This document shows positions 22,650 to 33,642 of a stretch of 64,000 bases of DNA, piece after piece. The translations under genes and the position numbers were made by a program. This DNA comes from Armillaria gallica (Eukaryota; Basidiomycota; Agaricomycetes; Agaricales; Physalacriaceae): assembly GCA_037576215.1 (NCBI GenBank), contig JBANDB010000004.1:6014001-6078000 (forward strand), in the 5' to 3' direction. The notes under the pieces are model-generated. The model worked only from the letters and a program-made list of their open reading frames with translations, did not search any database and was not told the origin of the DNA. How positions within the stretch are numbered: position 1 is the first letter of the stretch; the number at the start of each line of letters is the position of its first letter.

Positions 22650-23298
22650 GGTAGAGTTCTAGGCTCGAACAAGATGAGGGTTATGGCAAATGCAAACAGC
22701 GTAACGTTCAAGTTATATGCAGCTCGTTTGAAAATATTATTACACCAGATCGCGGAGCCCACCCACGTTTCACTCCTGTTGTGATGATCCCCGTTGGTTA
22801 CTCATTTCGAATCCGCCCTCTTGCGGCGATGTGTGGAGCCCTCCTTTCCTTCGAATCATTTTTACTTTCCGTCCCCATCCGAGTCTGTCTGCATCTCCAC
22901 CATTCCGGCGCAGTGTATTTCCTATCACGTCTATATATGGGCAGCACACCAGATTTTTGGAGAGCCAGTTCCACGATGGGAAGTAAACGAGGGTGATGGG
23001 ATTGGAGTAGATGCCGAAAGGGGCATACCCGACGATGCCAAGGGCCGAGGACGCACACATGCGACTGCCGCTTCATGACGAAATGCGGTTTCAAATTCTT
23101 GCAAATGGCATCTATTTTTGGCTCGCCATAACCACTCGGAGGCGGCATCTTACTATCTCTAACTCGTCTCTGATATAGAAGACGCTGACGCCACTGCTTC
23201 CAACTCCCACTCCCACTCTCTTTACTATTTTTTATTTTTACGTTTCGTAACCTATTTCTACCGTGCTCTGCCCACGAATCTGCAGAAACTAGAGCACC
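22650..23298. promoter_or_regulatory. Shared divergent promoter region of HAD phosphatase and GPD1
   Basis: This 649-bp interval separates two divergent start codons. It carries pyrimidine-rich tracts just upstream of GPD1 (around 23190-23285) and one AGGGG stress-element-like pentamer at 23019-23023, which could be chance. Overlapping minus-strand frames (22770-23148) have exon-like composition in part but no consistent splice model, so they are not called as a gene. Confidence 0.35.
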
Positions 23299-24986
23299 AT
23301 GTCTTCCTCTCCTTCCTCCTCCTTATCTAGGTCGACCTCACCGTCTCCGACATTCAACAGCAGTCCTACATCCATGTCTAGTCTATCTTCGCCCGACTCC
23401 TCGCGCCCGCCTTCTCCTCTCCTGCGACCACTCTCCAAGCCACTGCAATCCAAACACGGACTTCCCTCCAAGCCCTTCGGCTTTAACACCCTCAGCGGCG
23501 CAAGCATGAGCTTCACGGCCATGTCCAACGCTGCCTCGAAGAAACAGAACAAGGTCGTCGCTCCCGAAACACCCCCCGATTCCTCCTCTGACGAAGACGA
23601 AGCGCCCAAGCCGATGGTGCGCAGAACTAGCTCGGCAGCCATGGCTCCTTTTATCACAAAGTTCGAGCCGTACGAGCCAGAGGAGTACGTCGTGGATAAG
23701 AAAAATGGTACCAAGAGCCCTGCGCGTCTAGAGAAAATCGCGATCGTCGGGTCCGGAAGCTGGGGTACTGCGCTCGCGCGTGTTGCTGCTCTGAACGCGG
23801 CTGGACGAGAGGGCTTCGACTCCGAAGTCAGGATTTGGGTTAGAGAGCACGAGGTTTGGGGTTTGAATTCTCACTTTACTGTGTTATATTGACAGGCTTC
23901 CCTGCTAGGTGCCCGGACGAGGCAAGCTTACGGAGATATTCAACCGGACGCACCAGAACGAGAGGTACCTACCTAATGTCGATCTTCCCGAGAACCTCGT
24001 TGCGGTGCCCAGTCTGAAAGAGACCGTGCGGAACGCGTCGCTTATCCTTATCGTTGTGCCCCACCAGTACCTTCCTGGTATCCTTGAGGAGCTCAAGGAG
24101 CCTGGTTTGATCAGCACTAGGGCGCGCGCTATCTCAGCAATTAAAGGCGTCGAAGTTGTCATCCAGAAGGACGAACAAAGAAATAGTAGCACCGCCGAGA
24201 TCTACACGTACCCCTCGGTCATCGAGAAAGAGCTAGGAATCCCATGCACGGCCCTAGGCGGCGCCAACATCGCGCTCGATGTCGGACGAGGGGAGTTCTG
24301 CGAGACGACAATCGGCGTGCCGAGCGCGAAAGACGCGGCGCTGTGGCATGCTGTGTTTGACGGTCCCACATTTAGGGTGCATCCAATAGAAGACGTGGCA
24401 GGTGTCAGCCTGAGTGGAGCGCTGAAGAACGTTGTTGCGCTCGCGGCAGGATTTGTAGATGGAATGGGCCTCGGGGGTAATACTAAAGCCGCGATTTTGA
24501 GGATTGGGCTCTTGGAGATGTCGACGTTCACGTTGGAGTTCTTCCCTGGGAGTTCGCCGTTGACGTTTTCGCATCACTCTGCTGGTGTGTGACGTTTGAG
24601 TTTTCCTGGCTTTAGCTGACGGGGTAATGATTCAGGCGTGGCGGACCTTATTACGACGTCATTTGGTGGTCGTAATCGTAAATGTGCTGAGGCGTTCATC
24701 AAGAGCAAGCCACAGTATTCTGGAGGTTCGTCCGCTCCGCGCTGTCATGTGTTTCTCCCAACTAACTAAAGTAGCAGAATCTAAACCAGAACAACAAGGC
24801 AAATCATTCGAGCAGCTCGAAAAGGAGCTCCTGAACGGCCAAAAACTTCAAGGAACGCTAACTTCACGAGAAGTTTTCGAGTTCCTTGAGGCTCGAGGAC
24901 GCTTAGAGGGATACCCGCTCTTCGAGAAGGTGTATAGGATCGCCTTTGAGGAGATGGACCCGAAGAGATTATTCGAAGATCTCTAG
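23299..24986 (+). CDS. GPD1: NAD-dependent glycerol-3-phosphate dehydrogenase
   Basis: The enzyme reduces dihydroxyacetone phosphate to glycerol-3-phosphate with NADH, feeding glycerol (osmolyte) and glycerolipid synthesis. A Ser/Pro-rich N-terminal extension of about 145 residues precedes the Rossmann motif IAIVGSGSWGTALARVAALN. Next come VRIWVREHE and LTEIFNRTHQNERYLPNV, then SLILIVVPHQYLPGIL, the catalytic-lysine region ISAIKGVEV, CTALGGANIALDVGRGEFCE, and the substrate-site block GVSLSGALKNVVALAAGFVD followed by GMGLGGNTKAAILRIGLLEM. The C-terminus has FEQLEKELLNGQKLQGT and ends at TAG 24986. Introns, all in phase: GTTTGG...CTGCTAG (about 23851-23909), GTGTGT...GATTCAG (about 24584-24636), GTTCGT...AAGTAGCAG (about 24725-24778). 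The long N-terminal extension is unusual against the short yeast N-terminus. The gene is divergent from a GPP-type phosphatase. Confidence 0.96.
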
Positions 24987-25351
24987 AGTCATTGCTTTCA
25001 TAGAAGAAAGATTTCTAGACCCATCCGCTGGTGCCGGATATCCAGCTTGTATCTATAGCGATTGTAGTGTACTTTGTCGAGGATGAAATATATCTAGACG
25101 GCCACGTGCCCTTTGACTTCAAATGACTACTGATACCAATCGGTAGATAGTTCATTTCGAGTATTCCGATAATTGCAGTTGTGTTACTTAGTTACAAATT
25201 GGCATTTGAAGGTTCCTGACGACAGGTACGGCAGCTTGTTGAAACATATGTTGGCCGCTGGGTCAATATGGGTCCAATCTTCCAAGGGCCAATCCGGCTC
25301 AAAGGTGTCATGAAAAAGTCATCTGACGCTCCCAACAGTGACAAACGATTT

Positions 25352-26616
25352 CTACCCTATCAAGTGCATCACTTCATCGAAAGAGTGCTGCAGGACTTTG
25401 CAATGGACCTCCAACCTATTCGCCGAACGTAACCCAGGGAGCGCATTACAGATGAATCGCTGAGTTATTTCCAACAAATCCGCATCAGGCTTCCTCGGGT
25501 ACCAGAAGGTTACGTAGCCAACCCAGATACAAAGGGTCGTAGCAGCGAATCTCGGGGCCGTCATGATAGAATCCAACGACGCCCAAATGTGCTCATCAAC
25601 TGAACGCTCCAGGAAACTACCATCAAGTTTCCCCGAGGGCGTTAGGAGAATGTTTATGCGAGATGTGTTGACAGGGCCTTGTCCGGATTCCAGGCAGTCG
25701 ATAAACCATTTCACGCTCATAACTGCACACTTGTCGTTCCTGCGCGCTTCCAATGTTAGGAATGGCACGTGCAGCATCTCCAACGTGGGTATCGGACCAA
25801 TGTCTGACGGTTGTGCTGTCAGAAAATTATCAATCGGTGCGCAAAGTAGGACTCACCCTGATAGGGGGGTTGATAAATGTGCAGTCTTTGCAAAGCTCTA
25901 TTGGGGTTTTCAAGCAGCCACTGGCATTCGTGCAACCATGTTAACTGGAATGATGCCAATTTGATGCTACGCAAAGCGTGTACCGCAAATAGCTGTTTGT
26001 CCAAGCAGAAACGGAGGATGAAACCGGAGATGGTCAAGTCTTCAATTGAGAGGACCACGCCTTTGTCGACCTCCCCCTCGTCCTCCTGAAAAAAACTAGG
26101 GCTGATCCTGGTGGTGGAAACATCGAGATGCCTGAGAGCTGGATAATGCCTCAAAAGGTCAGGCAGGTGTGATTGATAGGCAAATCTGGCTTTTAGAATT
26201 AGTGACGTCAGAGGATACGATAACAAGGGAATGGGAATATCGCTGATGCAGTCGTCGTACGCATAACCCAATTCTAGTCTGAGTGCTTTAACATTGGGAA
26301 GGGGATGGCTCAGTAGTAGTTCTTCGATGCTCGTCCTCAACTCCGCGGCAGCGCTAGGGACTCCACTTAGTCCGCGGAGCACCCCTAGAGTGACAGACAG
26401 GTTTTGGACGAGGTTTGGAATCCCCGGCGACAACAAGCATGAGTTGTGGAAGGCCAAGACAGAACGCTCCGACCAGAAATGGGCTGAGCGCAGGAAATGG
26501 ACTCTTGCTTGAGAGCGTAGGGAGCGTGATGCGGAGCAAAGTGTACGAAGACTACGGCGGTCGTCTGCGAGGATGTCCACTATGGCGTCGACGAGTTCTT
26601 GAGGGAGGGTATCCAT
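25352..26616 (-). CDS. F-box protein
   Basis: This two-exon F-box gene encodes a probable SCF ubiquitin-ligase adaptor. The N-terminus LPQELVDAIVDILADDRRSL, then RTLCSASRSLRSQARVHFLR, is a typical F-box. Leucine-rich stretches follow (HPLPNVKALRLELGY, SYPLTSLILKARF, YPALRHLDVSTTRIS), then an acidic loop (FFQEDEGEVDKGVV) and the AVHALRSIKLASFQL block. The intron GTGAGT...TTCTGACAG (about 25812-25853) joins QPPYQ to AQPSDIGPIPTLEMLHV in phase. The C-terminal part, with VMSVKWFIDCLESG, ends at 25352. It differs in sequence from the other F-box genes in the window, so it is a third subfamily. Confidence 0.82.
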
Positions 26617-27281
26617 GGCTGAACTGTCGATTTGTTAGCATTCAGAAAGAAATATACAAGGCACGCACAACGAAAAGACTGTCCGATGTTCCGGATAATG
26701 CAAAAGAAATAGAAACAGGATATAGGACAGAAGACGCAACAGGGGTCACGATGGCTTGTGGTAGTGATGATGGTGGTAAGAGACAAATAGGGGTTCGATC
26801 AAGATGTTTGTTGGCCGCTACCTGCAATGTGTTTACGTAACTTTCACCCAGATAGTCTTCGAGATCCTATTGGTAGAAATTGCCATAGCGCTTACGATCG
26901 CCCTCATCGTACTCATTAAACCTCTAAAGCGTGCTAGTAGAAGTCCCCTTGGACTTGGCAATGAGAGCCTGTATTTATAGCGCACATAAAGACAGGTATA
27001 TGATCGCGAGAAACCTGCTAAACGACACTCCGAACAGATCGTCGCGAATGGTTCGGCAAAGGCGGACCTGTGCTTGAGGTCAAGAAATGACGAGAACAGC
27101 CTCAAGTTCACCGTCCAATGAGCTGAAGTCTTGACTAAGTACGAGCAGAAGCGCTGCTGTAAGGATCTGAGAGCGGTGGCTGTAATCCCGGTCCCTGATG
27201 TCCGAGATTCTGCAAATGCCTTATTTGGGCATATAAACCAATAAAGTGCCGACTCTCCGGTAGTAATGTCATATAAGGTTC

Positions 27282-27315
27282 ATAAGGTATCACGTGATAT
27301 TATAAGCTACCTTAT
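27282..27315. repeat. Hairpin-forming inverted repeat with nested palindrome
   Basis: ATAAGGTA at 27282-27289 pairs with TACCTTAT at 27308-27315. Nested in it is the 12-bp perfect palindrome TATCACGTGATA at 27288-27299, which contains an E-box/Cbf1-type CACGTG. The surroundings are AT-rich and contain further ATAAGGT copies. Confidence 0.6.
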
Positions 27316-28151
27316 AATGGTCGCAAAATAATCTGAACCGCAGGGCTTATCGAGATAGTTTTTATTGGAGCTGAACAAGCACATTTAGAAGGTAATTCTG
27401 ACCAAAAATAAAGGCCCTCGTACTACGCTAACGCCTTATAATATGCCATAATCGTATAATACTGGAGAGTTGACATAATAATGCTTATGCAGAATCTCCG
27501 ACAGACCATCATTCTTTACCTCGACCACCATCATGTTGCTGGCATCCGGGTACGCGATTTCTCTTTTCTCCTGTCGATGGTGCTCAATTTTCATGTCAAG
27601 GGTACTCGTCACAGTACACCCCCCAGCGATACCACATGTATACGTGGGATCATGTTCATATGGACATTGAGCCAAGCCGGCTGCGAACGGTTTTCCTCGG
27701 CCATTATCACCTTGCTCGAATATGGCCTCAGCAAACGCATACGAAGCTCATGGTATTAGGCGTCCGACCGGACCCCAGCTGTGGTTTCGAGGAATTACGA
27801 TTTTGTGCATATCTGCGCTTTCCTTCTCTCGATGTTTCTCACGAAGGGTGGCAGCATGAAACACGGTCGTCATCATACAATTGGTGCATATATGCAGCCT
27901 TGCTGCGGTACTGCCAGCACCGCCCATACCAACACAACAGCCGCCTTTCGCAGCTACATAGGACAGAACGGTCAAGCCTCTCCGTCGTTCTGAACTTCTC
28001 GTCAAACTTGTTTGCAAGCCGGAAACCTCCGCATCATAGCCTGTAGTTTCTCATCGCACAGTCGCTGCTTCTCACGAGCACTCCTATTCCTTGAAGGTCC
28101 GAGTGCAAAGTATCATCCTGGCATCCTCAGCCGCTATCAGGGCCACAATTC

Positions 28152-28185
28152 GACGCCATTGGAGTGCTCGCACTTCAATGGCGTC
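28152..28185. repeat. 34-bp imperfect palindrome
   Basis: GACGCCATTG (28152-28161) and CAATGGCGTC (28176-28185) are exact inverted repeats. The inner arms AGTGC and GCACT pair around a two-base centre, with one mismatched pair between inner and outer stems. It could be a protein site or a transposon footprint. There are no other clues. Confidence 0.65.
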
Positions 28186-29359
28186 CCCTAGCCAACTACT
28201 TCCTCGCCCATTACAGCGTCCTGGCGCCATTCAAGGTGGCTTCACGACCTGCTTCTATCTTCCGAATCTTCTGCCTTATCATTGATCTGCGGTCCTATTC
28301 CGAGATAAGGTCAGAGGTGCCAGAGGCGTGGCCTTTAGATCTATCCTACCACAAATAGATCAATTATTTGGGGCAGCGTTCACTCTCCCCAGTCGTGCTG
28401 ATTGCTGTTCTGCTTTACTCGACTTCCTCTCTAGTGTTTTATGTACCAGATTCGGCTTCTTTCCCGGCTTCTGGTTTCCAGGCACTGAAGACTCGGGCTC
28501 GCCGCGTCGTGTTTGGGTTTCCCGTCTCGTTGGTCGGACTCTTACCCACGGACTTCCTCCGAACAACCCAGAACTAGAGCCTGTCTTTTGACGGACCACT
28601 CAAATACTTGTCATTATTTCAGTGCCCTCAACCATCACAACACACGGCAGTATTTACACCTACTATACAAAACACTTTCTTCTCTTCTCATACCCACACA
28701 ATCTACCTTATCAACTTTTCATGTTTGACCTTTTAGTTCATATGCGCCCGCCCTGGGTACTTTTTTTGCTCTATTTATAGCGCATGTGTCACATCGGCAG
28801 AGCAATGCCGGTCCCCGCAGCATTGGGACCCCGGAGACCTCGTTGGGCATTCCTTCTTTTCTCATTCTCTATCTTGTATCTGTACCCAGTACTTTTTCAG
28901 CCAATAATTCTACAGTCCTTTGTTCTGATGTAATGTCAGAAGCATGCAGGAGCCACCGGAAAAGTCGGAAGGTGGGAAGTGGCGCGGTGGCATGCGTGGG
29001 AAGATCTTGCCGGTGTTCGAGGTCCTTCCCGTGGTTTTTCACAAAAGGCGTGATTCCCATGTGACGACCTCCCCAAGTCAGCACCCCCCACTTTACCGCG
29101 ACGCGACCAGTATTTCCTGCTCATCGTCGACGACAGCGAGCAAACCTTCTCCAATACGATTCCATTGTTGACATATACTGTCAGTTCTCTCCATTTTTGT
29201 GCCCATTCTAAGCTGGGTTGATATCCGGCCCCAGTCTCAGGTAAGTACTATCCATTGAATACGCCGTCGACAGGGATATTGACGCTCTCTACCACTCAAA
29301 GTCTTGGCGGACCTAAAGAACAGTTTTCACGCAGAATTCTGTACATATAGTCGACCACC

Positions 29360-30226
29360 ATGGCTCCGAATGCAGCTACTCAAGAATCAGCCCAGCCTGC
29401 GACCCAAGCGGCTCCTGCAGCTCAGCCGACCGAGTTACCGACGATTCCCGGAATCGGAAGGGAACAACTTCTAGCACTGCTTACTACCCTTGACCTTCCA
29501 GTATTCAAGGTGAGCAGCTACCTTTCCCTCTACCTCTACACGTGATCGTGATACCGCCCCCAGAACGCAAACCCCCAGGGCACCAAAGTAGATGCTGCCC
29601 AAGCTCTCTCCCACCTCGCTCAGCAATCCGGGTTCAACCCCACCTTTTCGATCAACGACCCCGGGCCGTCGTCGCATCCGGGGGGACCACCTAATCTCGG
29701 AAACCAGAAGAAAGGGGAGGCGGAGGCTGCGCCGCAACCAGAAGAGCCTCCCTCGATCCCCCAAGGCCCGAATCCCAATCTCGGCGCCAGGCGGTCCAAA
29801 AGTGGGGCAGCAATGGGTAGCGACGAGTGGACTCGACAACGGAAGGATAATCATAAAGAAGTCGAGCGCCGCCGCCGCGGGAACATCAACGAGGGCATCA
29901 ACGAACTCGGGCGTATCGTCCCCAACGGCTCCGGCGAAAAAGCCAAGGGTGCGATTCTCTCTCGCGCGGTGCAGTACATCCACCACCTGAAAGAGAACGA
30001 GGCGCGGAATATCGAAAAGTGGACGCTGGAGAAACTGCTGATGGACCAAGCGATGGGGGATCTACAGGCCCAGCTGGAGGAGATGCGGAGGATGTGGGAT
30101 GAGGAGAGGATGGGAAGGCAGAGGGCCGAGGCGGAATTGGAGGGGTTGAAAGGTGGGAAGAAGAGGGCAAGCGAGGAGGGAGATGGGAAGGAGGATGGGG
30201 ACGGGAAGAAACAGAGAACGGAGTGA
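29360..30226 (+). CDS. CBF1: bHLH transcription factor, Cbf1 homologue
   Basis: This is a bHLH factor predicted to bind CACGTG E-boxes. In yeast Cbf1 controls sulfur-amino-acid genes and binds centromere CDEI. The N-terminus is Ala/Gln/Pro-rich. The basic region, near residue 140, reads RKDNHKEVERRRRGNINEGI, with the E-box-specifying His, Glu and Arg. Helix 2 follows (GAILSRAVQYIHHLKENE). The signature ARNIEKWTLEKLLMDQA then leads into a coiled coil, matching the equivalent block of yeast Cbf1. The acidic/Lys-rich tail ends at TGA 30226. One intron (GTGAGC...GCCCCCAG, 29510-29563) interrupts near residue 50 in phase 0. That intron holds a CACGTGAT Cbf1-type site. Confidence 0.93.
29539..29546 (-). 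promoter_or_regulatory. Consensus Cbf1-type site in CBF1 intron 1
   Basis: CACGTGAT on the plus strand reads ATCACGTG on the minus strand, a full match to the yeast Cbf1 consensus RTCACRTG. It lies inside the only intron of the CBF1 homologue. The motif match is exact; function is inference. Confidence 0.4.
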
Positions 30227-31074
30227 TTTCGTCTTGATTGTTGCTGTCTTTTGCTATGTATGTGCTCTCTTTTTCCTCATTTATTTTATTCATCTAGCTA
30301 GCGGTGTTGTATATGGTCACTGTACTTGTTCCGGAACTGAAACTGAATCCAAATCGTTAATGAGACAGAATGATGAAAGGCTCTATAAACCATAGTTTAC
30401 GACAAGCCCAGATGAAGGAAGAGCGCTTATTTCAAATCTCGACCGTGAGTCTTCCGGCGGCCCCGGTCCGATCAAAGGCTGTACCCTCGACGCGTCGCTT
30501 GCTTGAACAACCACCACCACCTTTGAACTTCGACACCCAGTCTGAATAGGGCACTCGCTTGTTGAGGATTCCATGGGCCCTAGTGCGCGCTTGCCATTTC
30601 TTGGAAATGGTCGGGCTTCTTTGCTTGGTGCTCGGGTTTCGTGCTTATCGATGCCGTAGGCCCGAGCACCGATACTGCACGCTTGCCATGGGCCCGGTCG
30701 TTCCTCATTGGGACCTTGTGCTTGATATTTCTCTCAGCTCCGTGCGCTCCTCTCCCCCCTTCTGCCAACATATGACCCAGGAAAGTCTATGGACTGACCA
30801 TCTATTCCTACCTTGCGAAATTGGAACGGAGGTTTCAACACGAATGTACAAGGCCGTGACGTATCGTGATGAGTATATGATATTCTGGAACGATATGGCT
30901 TACCCCCTTTGATCAGTAGATGAAGACATAATATCATCGTTCAGCAGGCAACCGTACAACGCGCATGCACAACACAGTATATATAGTAGACGCCACCACC
31001 GCCAACCCCACCGCAGTACGTCCGTTGTTATAGCCATTGGCTTTCCTCCAAGTCCACAGCTGCAGAATATCAAT
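30227..31074. other. No gene recognised
   Basis: A 117-codon plus-strand frame (30559-30912) has no domain or splice context. Near 30585-30690 short blocks such as CGCTTGCCAT and GGGCCC recur. Nothing else is supportable. Confidence 0.35.
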
Positions 31075-33640
31075 TGAAACAGCGCTTGAAGAGTGTTGTG
31101 TCATTGTTATAAACGAGATTCTGGATTACCTCCCCTTCGCTTAGGTACCTGAGCGTAAGTTCGACTGGCAGCTAAAACTTTTCCCAGGGTGCTTCTCTTT
31201 CCATCTTCCATGTTCAGATGTGAATTAGCTCCTCTAAGCTAGAGTTCAATGTATTCGCGACACCAAGCCCCGTGGTCCCAGTATTCCCATCCGATTTGAG
31301 GTTTCACCGTGACGGTCATTTCGCACCGGCTCCGTACACTCGCCGACTAATATCATTGTCTTTCAGTAGATGTGTCTGACATCCGTAACTGGTGGAGCTG
31401 CGATCAAACGGCCATCTTTCACAACCTCCGGCTTCATTTGTGATTGGCATTCGATTACAAAATTCATGATCACCATAGTGCGGTCCTTCTCCGAGCTTGT
31501 TCATTTTGGCTCAGGGCTTTAAGTTTCATGATGTTCAATTCCAGGTGAGTTTTTTGTTCTTGACTCGGAGGACTCTAAGCTCGTCGATTGAATATTCCAC
31601 GGCGCGGGATCGTTTAATGACACCGTCGTGGTGCAGATGCCCATCTTAGGCTCCTAGTAAGGACCATTCCACCATTCCTAGTATCCACAGAGTCAATAGA
31701 CGCTTGAATACACTCCATATCGCATGCCAGACAGATCATTATCCATTATCACGCACCAAAACAAATCCGACGAGTATACAATATGCGGCGCTACATAGTA
31801 AGTACGGTTCCTCTCGACTCCTTGTCCTTAATCTCCATCGGGTTCAAACCATGCCTTTGATCCCATCCAACACAATGGTGACTCGGAGAACCCGCATTCA
31901 ATTCTCGATTCTCAGGTCCCTTGAATTGCCGATGATTGATGATCACATTAGGACACCGATCTGCGAGTGGCAGATTCGGCCCGGAATATCGCCGCTACTA
32001 TTATATAACGCGGCCATTGCGCTTGCTTAGTTAGACTTTGTACCACAATCATCAACGATTCAGTCTTTCTTGCGGTTTCCTCGACTGAGCCTGTGCTCTT
32101 CCTCATTCGTCAGTCGTTGTCCTATCTTGCTCCTATGGCGTCCATGCTAGATTTAATTTTCTTGAAGGTATCAACTCATTCGCGGCCTTCCTTGGCCTGG
32201 AAAGAACGACTGATTAATATAGTGTTTCTCTATGGTAAGAGGATCTGCTTTTCTTTTTATAGTCCTCGTCTTGATACCCCGGCTTGGTTTAGAACACGCA
32301 TACCAACCAGCGGACACAAAATTCAAGAAAGCTGATACACTTTTCCCGTGCGCTGCTGCCATCTGTGTCTGATGCCGAACGTGACTGAGCTAGTATGCAG
32401 TGCATCATGGTCGACTTTCCTCAAGAACTCGTCGATGCCATTATTGACCACCTGATCGAAGACCGCCTGGCCCTCCTTGTTTGCTTGTCCGTCTCGAGCT
32501 TATTCCGCTGTCGAGCCCAATTTCACCTGTTTCCGACCATTCGCTTGACCGAGAAGCGTGATTTCGAGGAATTCAACCTTCTATGCACGAAATCACCTTC
32601 GATCCCTGACTTGGTCAAAACTCTCCACGTCACCCTTCCCGAATCCACCATCAGTCTACCGAGACTTTTGCAGGTTCATACGCTCCATTTCAACGGGTCG
32701 TTGCGTGTCGTTCCCGGAGACTTGGAGTCTTTCAGTACAATTTTTTCATGGGTTCCGAGTACCCTTACATCGCTATCGATCCAAGACATCACATTCTCCT
32801 CGACAGAAACATTTCGAAGTTTAATTGGGGCCCTGCCATTCCTTAAGTCTCTATCCCTCACCACCACATTTGTGACTAGAACAAGATCAGAGAATTCTCG
32901 TCTTCTCGGGTCTTCCTGTAATGATAAGGGCCCATCAATAGAAGCCCTATCCGTTACATCCATTAACTCTGACGGCGTCTGTGCATTTTTCCACGGATAC
33001 CCACACCTGGGACCATTCGCCCTACATAGTCTGCGCGAACTCCGCTTCTTCAGCTATGTCCTCGAACAAGCCTCGGATATTCAGCGATTGCTTAACGCGA
33101 GCCGGGACTCGCTTCGGGAGGTGCATCTCGCGCCTGCTTGTCCCTGTGAGTCTATTTCGCGATCTATGTTATCTCTCCACGTAGAAACTCAGCGTTACAT
33201 CGGAAGATCTGTCAACTAGATGGTCTGACAAACAGATCCTGGATGTCTCCCATGTACCCATCATAACCCTGCGGCCACGGGCGAACGGGATAAACTCTGC
33301 TTGGGGATTAGATTGGCTTGTGACATGCCTGATGAAAGGCTCGTATCCTTTGATGGTCGAACAGATTACCATAATCGTGGAGAATCTGTTCCATGAGAGT
33401 GCTTGGACAAGGATGGACAAGGCGCTTTGTGGTGACCCGAACTTTAGGGCGATTCGGTTGACGATTGCCCTTGGAGGATACATAGGTCGGGATAGGTTGG
33501 CTGATAGGAGTATCGTGTCAGCGATGCCGGGACTATATTCTGATGGGAGAGTGAGAGTCAAGTACGTGGCGGACGCTGACGTCCAATAACTCTCTTAGGC
33601 AGCCATTCTGCCCGGGCCAGTGCCGCAGGTCACCGTATTA
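31075..33640. repeat. Inverted segmental duplication, copy 2
   Basis: This is the partner of 11833-14485 in opposite orientation. Non-coding matches extend well beyond the F-box gene. Examples are the AACAGCGCTTGAAGAGT block at 31079 (reverse of 14467-14483), AATATCATTGTCTTTCAGT near 31350 (reverse of about 14200), and GACGCTTGAATACACTCCAT near 31700 (reverse of about 13890). Confidence 0.8.
32395..33589 (+). CDS. F-box protein, copy 2 of an inverted pair
   Basis: This is a close paralogue of the F-box gene at 11871-13062. By eye there are roughly 20 substitutions and one inserted codon (SEN versus SD) across the first ~260 residues. The F-box reads DFPQELVDAIIDHLIEDRLA; the leucine-rich part and the FALHSLRELRFFSYVLEQ block are kept. 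Exon 1 ends at 33180, the intron is 33181-33235 (GTAGAA...AAACAG, the same position as in copy 1), and exon 2 runs from ILDVSHVPIITL to TAA 33589. Both copies keep their frames, so both are probably functional adaptors or were until recently. Confidence 0.82.
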
Positions 33641-33642
33641 CT

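Larger units (their letters stand above)
26617..29359. other. Gene-poor stretch between F-box gene and CBF1
   Basis: Many overlapping short frames lie on both strands, none with a recognisable domain or convincing splicing. Two palindromic features are listed separately (27282-27315 and 28152-28185). Positions 29100-29359 are presumably the CBF1 promoter and leader. Confidence 0.4.

Noticed and set aside
22770..23148. Overlapping minus-strand frames between the HAD phosphatase and GPD1
   Set aside because: Partly protein-like, but no consistent splice model or domain, and they lie in the expected promoter interval of two divergent genes.
28328..28599. Overlapping frames on both strands
   Set aside because: No domain, no introns and no homologous copy in the window; probably chance open frames in GC-richer DNA.
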